A model generated the notes under the pieces. It worked only from the letters and a program-made list of their open reading frames with translations, was not told where the DNA came from and did not search any database. Of a DNA stretch of 64,000 bases, positions 58,473-64,000 are shown in pieces; the stretch's first letter is position 1, and every line of letters starts with the position of its first letter. Made by a program: the position numbers and the translations under genes. Source of the DNA: Bufo bufo (Eukaryota > Chordata > Amphibia > Anura > Bufonidae); NCBI RefSeq assembly GCF_905171765.1, contig NC_053392.1, positions 111,000,465-111,064,464 of the forward strand. The letters are read 5' to 3'.

Positions 58473-58575
58473 CAGATATACTGTCCCTAAGGGAAGGCAT
58501 ATCGCTCCTCCATAGAGTCCAGAACAAAGGAAAATCCCTTCCCAGTATGGAGGCATAAGGGATTTGGCGTCCCAC
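58473..58575 (-). repeat. Inverted protease duplication, left arm, outer part
   Basis: Reverse complement of 63342-63444. With 63041-63175 it forms one 234-bp arm (the target copy counted once), split by the LTR element. On the minus strand it continues the protease-like frame of the right arm. Confidence 0.9.
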
Positions 58576-59474
58576 TGTAGTGTACGGGAACTGTAATACC
58601 CGTTACTACCAAAGGTCACTTTGTGTGCTGTCGTCCCTCCTTAATATTGGAGAGTTGTTGTATGCCAGTTTTATAAAATGTAATGTAATGTGTGTATTTC
58701 CCTGTCACTGAAACTTGCACTTGCAGGCCTGCTAGGGGTGTCATTCCTACTTCTAGTCCATAGAGGGAGCTAGGGAGCCCTAGTTTATATAAGGCCAGTC
58801 AGGGAAGTGCAAGGCAGACGGAGTCTAGTATCTGTAACCTACAGTTGGAGTTTAGACTATGTCTGAGACAAGTCCAGGCCTGAAGCCTGCTGTTCAGGAG
58901 AAGATTCCCTCCTGAATACCCATATGCAGAAGCAGGAACATCTTAGCCTAAGGGCCTGAGGAACCATTCAGAAGCTAGGAGAGACTGAGGCAAAGATCAG
59001 AGGAGCCAGAGGTACTAAGAAAGACAGAGGAGGTACTTATCTAAGCCCAAATCAAGGATATAAAGCCAGACTTAGGTTAATGGGCCTTGGTGGAGGATTG
59101 CTACATTCCAGGATCAGACAGAGTTAGAGTGCAAGCTCCTTTGCTGCAAATCCTGTGTTCAACACTCTGTAATAACCCTGCTGTACTGTATTGCCTGCAT
59201 CGACCGAATTGCCAAATCGACTGTATGCTGAGGAACTGCGTTTCCAATATTGTCTCTGCTTGCAAAACTACTAAAGTTGGAGTTCTGTTTTAAGACTACG
59301 TTTCCTCAATTTATTCCTGCATCCGCAAACGGCGTGCCACCGTTTACTTGGCACTGGCGTCACGAACTATTTCTACCTATACCTGCCCTTGCAGAGAGTC
59401 AGCTGTATCAGGTTAGTGTATATTGCACTACATCACCCAGAAACACCTATTGCACACAACTTGAGTACGCTGCA
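58576..59474 (+). repeat. 5' LTR of cold-shock-domain element
   Basis: 899 bp from TGTAGTGTACGGG to GTACGCTGCA. It differs from the 3' LTR at two bases that I can see (A58651 against G62217; A59035 against T62601), about 0.2 percent, so insertion was recent. TATATAA stands at 58786-58792. Confidence 0.95.
58786..58792 (+). promoter_or_regulatory. LTR TATA box
   Basis: TATATAAGG about 210 bp into the LTR is the likely core promoter; the 3' LTR has the same motif at 62352-62358. No clear AATAAA was found downstream in the LTR. Confidence 0.6.
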
Positions 59475-59484
59475 CCTTCTCTTT

Positions 59485-59500
59485 TGGCGTCACGAACAGG
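59485..59500 (+). other. Primer-binding-site-like sequence
   Basis: TGGCGTCACGAACAGG begins 11 bp after the LTR end. TGG at the start is expected for pairing with a tRNA CCA tail; I cannot assign the tRNA. The first 13 bases also occur inside the LTR (59355-59367). Confidence 0.5.
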
Positions 59501-59759
59501 ATACGCACGCTTTCTAGTGCAAGAAGCGTGAACTTTGTGCCTTATACCGTTGCCCTGTGACCAAAGTGACAATTTTCCTGTTTATTCAAGTGGACTTTGT
59601 GGATTAAAAATCATACCCAAAGTGTGTCAAAAACTTCTAAAAAGCGCTGTACAGTATTGCGCTGCACAGAGGAAGAAAATCGCCGCATTGGAGTGTGGTT
59701 TTGTGGACTTTAAACATTCCTGCTTGCCGTCAGTGAATAGACAGCGTTTGTACCTAAAG

Positions 59760-60767
59760 ATGGCCGCTGGGCTTGCTGAATTTACTGCTGCGTCACCTTC
59801 ATCCCGAAAAGGCGGGAAAAATTGGCGCCTTTCTGAGGAAAAAGCGGGAAGAAGGTCAAGGGCAGGCGCCACGGCTTATCTGGACATTTGCATGTCTGCC
59901 AGCATGGACACCGCCTTCCATATACTGGAATACCTGGGGGGCGGCTCCCCAGTGCAGTGGGAGGAGCTGGCTACTCTAATTGACGCGACCCTATCGCTCT
60001 CCTCAGAAGGATCGAGCATGTTGGATTGTGAGCAGAGTGTTGCTGCAGCGTCCGCACCAAGGATTGAAAAGATGACTGACACCGGTGTAGAGCCAGAGGA
60101 GGCTCCACCGGCCTACGCTCCGGGACCGGAGCAACCCGCCTGCCGCACCAGGGAGAAAGAACCCGAGCCCTACTATGGCTCATGGAGGGACTTTTTTCAG
60201 CCATCGTTCAAATGGTCTTCCCTGATGGCGGAGATCCGAGAGGCCGCTATCAAGCGGAACATAAAGACTAAGATCGTGTATGAGGAATTGACCAAGACCA
60301 TCCACGAGAAGCATACACACACCCAACCCCGCCTGGAAAGGAGAAAGGGAGTGGTGCTGTCGTTTGACAAATCCCGTGGCTACGGGTTTATTCAAGACTA
60401 TCTGACTGGCAGAGACCTCTATGTGAATCGAAGGTCTGTCAAGAGAGACTACCTCCCTTCGTACCAGCACAGCCTCCGCGAGGGAGAGGAAGTGGAGTAC
60501 ACCCCTGCCGAGGGCCTGCGAGGCCCCTATGCGACTGCTGTGACCCGTCCGAAGCGAGGACCTGAGGATTGGGAGGCAGAAGAAGGAGAAGACTACTCTG
60601 GCTGCGAGCGAGAACCGGAACGCTCTCCAGAGCCGGCCCATCACGCCTTTCAGGAGCGGAGCTCCTTCATCGGGCCGAACGTTCTTCTGGCAGCCAACCG
60701 TGTTGGAGAAATGGGTGAGCCCCTATCCTTCCCCCGAGCTGCCTCGTCGGGAGAAGACAATATCTGA
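59760..60767 (+). CDS. Cold-shock-domain protein of LTR element
   Basis: I place the start at ATG 59760 (AAGATGG context, MAAGLAEF), giving 335 codons; the frame is open upstream to about 59535 without another ATG. Residues 1-45 are basic. Residues about 45-80 form a short helical-looking region (MDTAFHILEYLGG, WEELATLIDATLS). An acidic, proline-rich linker follows, then a basic helix region (MAEIREAAIKRNIKTK). Residues about 197-267 are a Y-box-type cold-shock domain: GVVLSFDKSRGYGFI has the aromatic RNP1-like core, DLYVN stands at RNP2, and LREGEEVEY and ATAVTRP match the later strands. The family binds single-stranded RNA or DNA. It may package or protect element RNA, as a substitute for gag nucleocapsid; that is inference. 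The last ~40 codons overlap the next frame. Confidence 0.82.
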   Translation: MAAGLAEFTAASPSSRKGGKNWRLSEEKAGRRSRAGATAYLDICMSASMDTAFHILEYLGGGSPVQWEELATLIDATLSLSSEGSSMLDCEQSVAAASAPRIEKMTDTGVEPEEAPPAYAPGPEQPACRTREKEPEPYYGSWRDFFQPSFKWSSLMAEIREAAIKRNIKTKIVYEELTKTIHEKHTHTQPRLERRKGVVLSFDKSRGYGFIQDYLTGRDLYVNRRSVKRDYLPSYQHSLREGEEVEYTPAEGLRGPYATAVTRPKRGPEDWEAEEGEDYSGCEREPERSPEPAHHAFQERSSFIGPNVLLAANRVGEMGEPLSFPRAASSGEDNI

Positions 60768-61356
60768 GCTGGAACAGTTAAAAGGACTTAGTGCTACCTT
60801 TGAGAACATCCGGATGGGACGGAGACCAGATGCAAGTCCAGAACCTGAAGAGGCCGAGTCTGCGTCATCGGTGACTGTACCTGCGCCGGCGGCGCCAGCA
60901 GAGGACAGCGACTCCGACACAGACAGCATCGGTGAGCAGATCGTCCGGCTGGAGGAGAAGTTGCGGGAGTTGCGCAAGACATACACCGCCAGGATCCAGA
61001 CGCCGCCGAGGAAGGATGAGGTAAGGGTGCCTGTCACCACCCGTAAACCGCCTTCTGTTGCCACCGCTCCGTCAGTGCCCCAGACCGGACCCGCGATTGC
61101 CGTGAATTGCTGCACCCAGAGCACCGGACCGCTTGCTGCGGCGGCGCCAAGCATGTCACACCCTGCAGTGATTATGCCAGGGCCGGCACGGCCCATCAGA
61201 GGGTTCACCCCTAGGCCTATGGGGCCAATACCTATTAGGGGCCCCTTTACCCTGCAGCTGCCCCCTGATACTGTTATGTGGGCCCATCCTCCTGTAGAGG
61301 ACTACTACAGACGATACCTGCCAGCAGAGCCAAGTAGCTACAATATGCCACTGTGA
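60700..61356 (+). CDS. Overlapping +1-frame continuation (coiled coil, proline-rich tail)
   Basis: The frame is open from 60544 to the stop at 61354-61356 and has no ATG at its head, so it is probably expressed as a continuation of the cold-shock protein by frameshifting, or was fused to it before a one-base change. It encodes a Leu-rich helix (ISELEQLKGL), an acidic Ser/Asp stretch (EDSDSDTDS), a coiled coil (IVRLEEKLRELRKTY) and a Pro/Met-rich C-terminus ending YNMPL. I know no matching domain. A strong donor-like GAG/GTAAGG lies at 61018-61024 and an acceptor-like pyrimidine tract plus CAG ends at 62074. Confidence 0.65.
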   Translation: MLEKWVSPYPSPELPRREKTISELEQLKGLSATFENIRMGRRPDASPEPEEAESASSVTVPAPAAPAEDSDSDTDSIGEQIVRLEEKLRELRKTYTARIQTPPRKDEVRVPVTTRKPPSVATAPSVPQTGPAIAVNCCTQSTGPLAAAAPSMSHPAVIMPGPARPIRGFTPRPMGPIPIRGPFTLQLPPDTVMWAHPPVEDYYRRYLPAEPSSYNMPL

Positions 61357-62141
61357 TCAGCCTGCTAGGCCTGTGATTTATTTCTTCATAAGAAGTTGAT
61401 GTTAACCCTTCCAGGACAGGAGTCCTATGTTGCTGGTCCTTTGTTGCAGCTGCCAGTTTGTCCACGGCTCAGTGGTAGGTGTTGACCACTGAAATCACAA
61501 AGTCAGCAAGGCCACGTTTGTTTCCAGGATCTCCTGCCTGCTTTTGTTACCCCACGCCAAGTTGTGCCTGTTCCTTTGTTGCACCTTTTACCCTTCACCC
61601 CCTTTTCAGGTTGATCAGGGGTATTACAGCACTTGCCTTTGCTGTCCGTTTGTTGTGCAACTTCATACTAAGGAACCGTGCCCGGAGACAGACTCAAAAG
61701 GACCTGAGCCTCTGAGATTCTTACTCTTTTAAAAGTATTGTGCCCAGGGATGGACTCCACCGCATGAGAGCCTCTGTGATTTAATAAGAAATAGCCTGGG
61801 TACGGACTCATGTTTGTTCTTTGAGCCTCCAAGAACTTTTATACTGTTTTATCCATTTTGCTGTTCTATTATGGACTTATTCATTGTCATGGACTATCCT
61901 GGTTATAATGTTACGCTGTGCCAGGTCAGCGCCCCCGTTCCATTCATTATCCTGAGAGAAGAGAACGACGCCCCTTGTCACCACACTTCACTTTTGCCAA
62001 TTGGACCTGATGTAAATGTAAATGCAGATGAATTACATGTATGTATGCCTGCATGTCTCTATTTTCTATTTCAGGTAGAGATTCCAGTTGGGAGACCCAT
62101 GATGGAGTACGAGGGCGTACTCAGCTTAAAGCAGTGGGGTA
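61357..62141 (+). other. Non-coding 3' region and polypurine-like tract
   Basis: No supported gene. The last bases, AAAGCAGTGGGGTA (62128-62141), precede the 3' LTR and resemble a polypurine primer tract, though interrupted by pyrimidines. Confidence 0.6.
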
Positions 62142-63040
62142 TGTAGTGTACGGGAACTGTAATACCCGTTACTACCAAAGGTCACTTTGTGTGCTGTCGT
62201 CCCTCCTTAATATTGGGGAGTTGTTGTATGCCAGTTTTATAAAATGTAATGTAATGTGTGTATTTCCCTGTCACTGAAACTTGCACTTGCAGGCCTGCTA
62301 GGGGTGTCATTCCTACTTCTAGTCCATAGAGGGAGCTAGGGAGCCCTAGTTTATATAAGGCCAGTCAGGGAAGTGCAAGGCAGACGGAGTCTAGTATCTG
62401 TAACCTACAGTTGGAGTTTAGACTATGTCTGAGACAAGTCCAGGCCTGAAGCCTGCTGTTCAGGAGAAGATTCCCTCCTGAATACCCATATGCAGAAGCA
62501 GGAACATCTTAGCCTAAGGGCCTGAGGAACCATTCAGAAGCTAGGAGAGACTGAGGCAAAGATCAGAGGAGCCAGAGGTACTAAGAAAGACAGAGGAGGT
62601 TCTTATCTAAGCCCAAATCAAGGATATAAAGCCAGACTTAGGTTAATGGGCCTTGGTGGAGGATTGCTACATTCCAGGATCAGACAGAGTTAGAGTGCAA
62701 GCTCCTTTGCTGCAAATCCTGTGTTCAACACTCTGTAATAACCCTGCTGTACTGTATTGCCTGCATCGACCGAATTGCCAAATCGACTGTATGCTGAGGA
62801 ACTGCGTTTCCAATATTGTCTCTGCTTGCAAAACTACTAAAGTTGGAGTTCTGTTTTAAGACTACGTTTCCTCAATTTATTCCTGCATCCGCAAACGGCG
62901 TGCCACCGTTTACTTGGCACTGGCGTCACGAACTATTTCTACCTATACCTGCCCTTGCAGAGAGTCAGCTGTATCAGGTTAGTGTATATTGCACTACATC
63001 ACCCAGAAACACCTATTGCACACAACTTGAGTACGCTGCA
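62142..63040 (+). repeat. 3' LTR of cold-shock-domain element
   Basis: 899 bp with the same ends as the 5' LTR. The adjacent CCAC (63041-63044) is the right target copy. Confidence 0.95.
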
Positions 63041-63175
63041 CCACTCCGACGACATGCTGCACCTCTTTGCCCAACACGGACATGGTAACCCTGGCAGTGG
63101 GGTACTCCCGGCGATCCCCATGGATACAGACAATGGACAGGGTTTGCTTCTCTGGGAGTGTCTCAGACACTAAGG
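63041..63175 (-). repeat. Inverted protease duplication, left arm, inner part
   Basis: Reverse complement of 63211-63345 with about two differences; the spacer to the right arm is 35 bp (63176-63210). The minus-strand frame here repeats the protease segment SIVCIHGDRREYP. Confidence 0.92.
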
Positions 63176-63210
63176 ACTCATGCACTATGGTTACCAGGTG
63201 TCACGAGATA

Positions 63211-63444
63211 CCTTAGTGTCTGAGACACTCCCAGAGAAGCAAACCCTATCCATTGTCTGTATCCATGGGGATCGCCGGGAGTACCCCATTGCCAGGGTTA
63301 CCATGTCCGTGTTGGGCAAAGAGGTGCAGCATGTCGTCGGAGTGGGACGCCAAATCCCTTATGCCTCCATACTGGGAAGGGATTTTCCTTTGTTCTGGAC
63401 TCTATGGAGGAGCGATATGCCTTCCCTTAGGGACAGTATATCTG
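63211..63444 (+). pseudogene. Retroelement aspartic protease fragment (right arm)
   Basis: The plus-strand frame carries SIVCIHGDRREYP, VGVGRQIPYASILGRDFP and WTLW, a C-terminal retropepsin-like segment of the kind found in vertebrate Gypsy-like pol genes (the LGRD block). The active-site D-S/T-G lies upstream and is absent. It is not the same family as the chromovirus at 54213-58380. It ends at CAGTATATCTG, where an LTR-like sequence begins. Confidence 0.7.
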
Positions 63445-64000
63445 TCACGGCCACGGTTATGGCCGTGACTCCTTGGGAGCCGCATACTGTTGCCCGCGGT
63501 TTTGGGTTGTAGTGTCAACCGCAGCTTGAGGCATAATGTAGTTAGCCTCAGGTGCGGTTGCCGCGGACAACAGCTATGTGTGCGGTTCCCTTGGAGTTAT
63601 GTGCACGTTTGTATGCACTTTTGTATGTCTGTGTGCACTCTGTTTTGTGTGTGGTGTGCACTGACATCTTCCCTTCACTGTGGTTGCCCGTGGCAACGTT
63701 TGGTTGTATGTGTACATGTGGTGGCAGTGTCCCGGCCTTCGGGCTGACTCCCAGGACACGCTTGCCACCCATGTCGCTGCCTGCGGCAACAGCCACAGTG
63801 TGTTTGTTGTTTTGACACTTCCCCTTTATGTTATGTTTTCCCTTCTGTGGTATTGGAAGGGTTAACTCCCTTTCTGTGTGTCTGAGTCACGGGGTGTGTC
63901 TGACTGTTGGGTGTGGCCTCTTGGCCCTATATAGCCTCAGTTGTAGGCAGTAGCCAGAGAGGGTGTTTCAGCCATGCTGGCTGTAGACATCCTCCTGATT
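63443..64000 (+). repeat. LTR-like sequence, cut by window end
   Basis: Begins TGTCACGGCCACGG, carries short inverted and GTG-rich motifs and a TATATA at 63928-63933, consistent with the U3 part of a plus-strand LTR. No polypurine tract precedes it, so whether it is a 5' or 3' LTR is open. The open frames here are not convincing genes. Confidence 0.55.

Larger units (their letters stand above)
58576..63040 (+). mobile_element. Non-autonomous LTR element encoding a cold-shock-domain protein (4465 bp)
   Basis: Two direct 899-bp LTRs (TG...CA) enclose 2667 bp, with CCAC duplicated at 58572-58575 and 63041-63044. The uninterrupted site is preserved in the inverted arm near 63342-63345. Internal order: a primer-site-like TGGCGTCAC, leader, a cold-shock-domain frame, an overlapping +1 frame, non-coding 3' DNA and a purine-rich tract. 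No protease, reverse transcriptase, RNase H, integrase or envelope motif was seen, so it must rely on another element. I do not recognise this family. Confidence 0.9.

Noticed and set aside
61814..62146. 110-codon frame before the 3' LTR
   Set aside because: It runs into the LTR, has no recognisable domain and overlaps the polypurine-like tract; probably chance.
63552..63815. Cys-rich 87-codon frame in the last kilobase
   Set aside because: It lies in an LTR-like U3 region with GTG-rich repeats and has no domain signature.

Overview
The window looks like repeat-dense intergenic DNA from a vertebrate, most probably an anuran amphibian. No host protein-coding gene, tRNA or microbial feature was recognised. 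The reasons are the element mix (several hAT families with CGAAC-rich subterminal DNA, Tc1 foldbacks, an L1/Tx1-like LINE, a CR1-like fragment, a chromodomain Ty3/Gypsy element), long non-coding stretches and a displaced 18S rRNA piece. The species assignment is inference.

Layout. (1) 1-30646 is a direct tandem array with a unit of about 8.16 kb: three full-form units (the first cut by the window edge) and a fourth, 7258-bp unit that lacks one of two Tc1 copies. Each unit is a mosaic of a hAT 3' fragment, a 113-bp minisatellite, a 1.1-kb hAT-type non-autonomous element containing a 207-bp-arm hairpin, a GGATCC-rich MITE, a hAT 5' fragment, Tc1 foldbacks and part of an 18S rRNA pseudogene. The last unit runs into a longer stretch of the same 18S pseudogene, so the duplication breakpoint lies inside rDNA-derived sequence. 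(2) 30647-36473 holds hAT debris, a DNA-transposon end, a CR1-like reverse transcriptase fragment and the 3' half of an old minus-strand hAT (hAT-B). (3) 36482-42051 is a complete plus-strand hAT (hAT-A) inserted in hAT-B, with an 8-bp target duplication and one 1112-codon reading frame broken only by three stops. A 1-kb segment containing its right end and flank is duplicated just downstream. (4) 45875-50767 is a broken minus-strand L1/Tx1-like LINE. (5) 51469-53571 is a 2.1-kb foldback element with a TA target duplication. (6) 53578-58380 is a minus-strand chromovirus that keeps its 3' LTR but not its 5' LTR.

(7) The most unusual part is 58576-63040: a very young LTR element with two 899-bp LTRs (two differences seen), a 4-bp target duplication, a polypurine-like tract and no gag-pol. 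Its only convincing coding content is a protein with a Y-box-type cold-shock domain, followed by an overlapping +1-frame continuation. It sits in one arm of an inverted duplication of retroelement protease sequence, and the other arm preserves the uninterrupted insertion site. The window ends in the start of another LTR-like sequence (63443-64000).

Functionally the window is a record of nested transposition, tandem amplification and decay. Relative ages can be read from who interrupts whom: hAT-B is older than hAT-A, which is older than the local duplication. The hAT MITE predates array amplification. The inverted protease duplication predates the cold-shock-domain LTR element.
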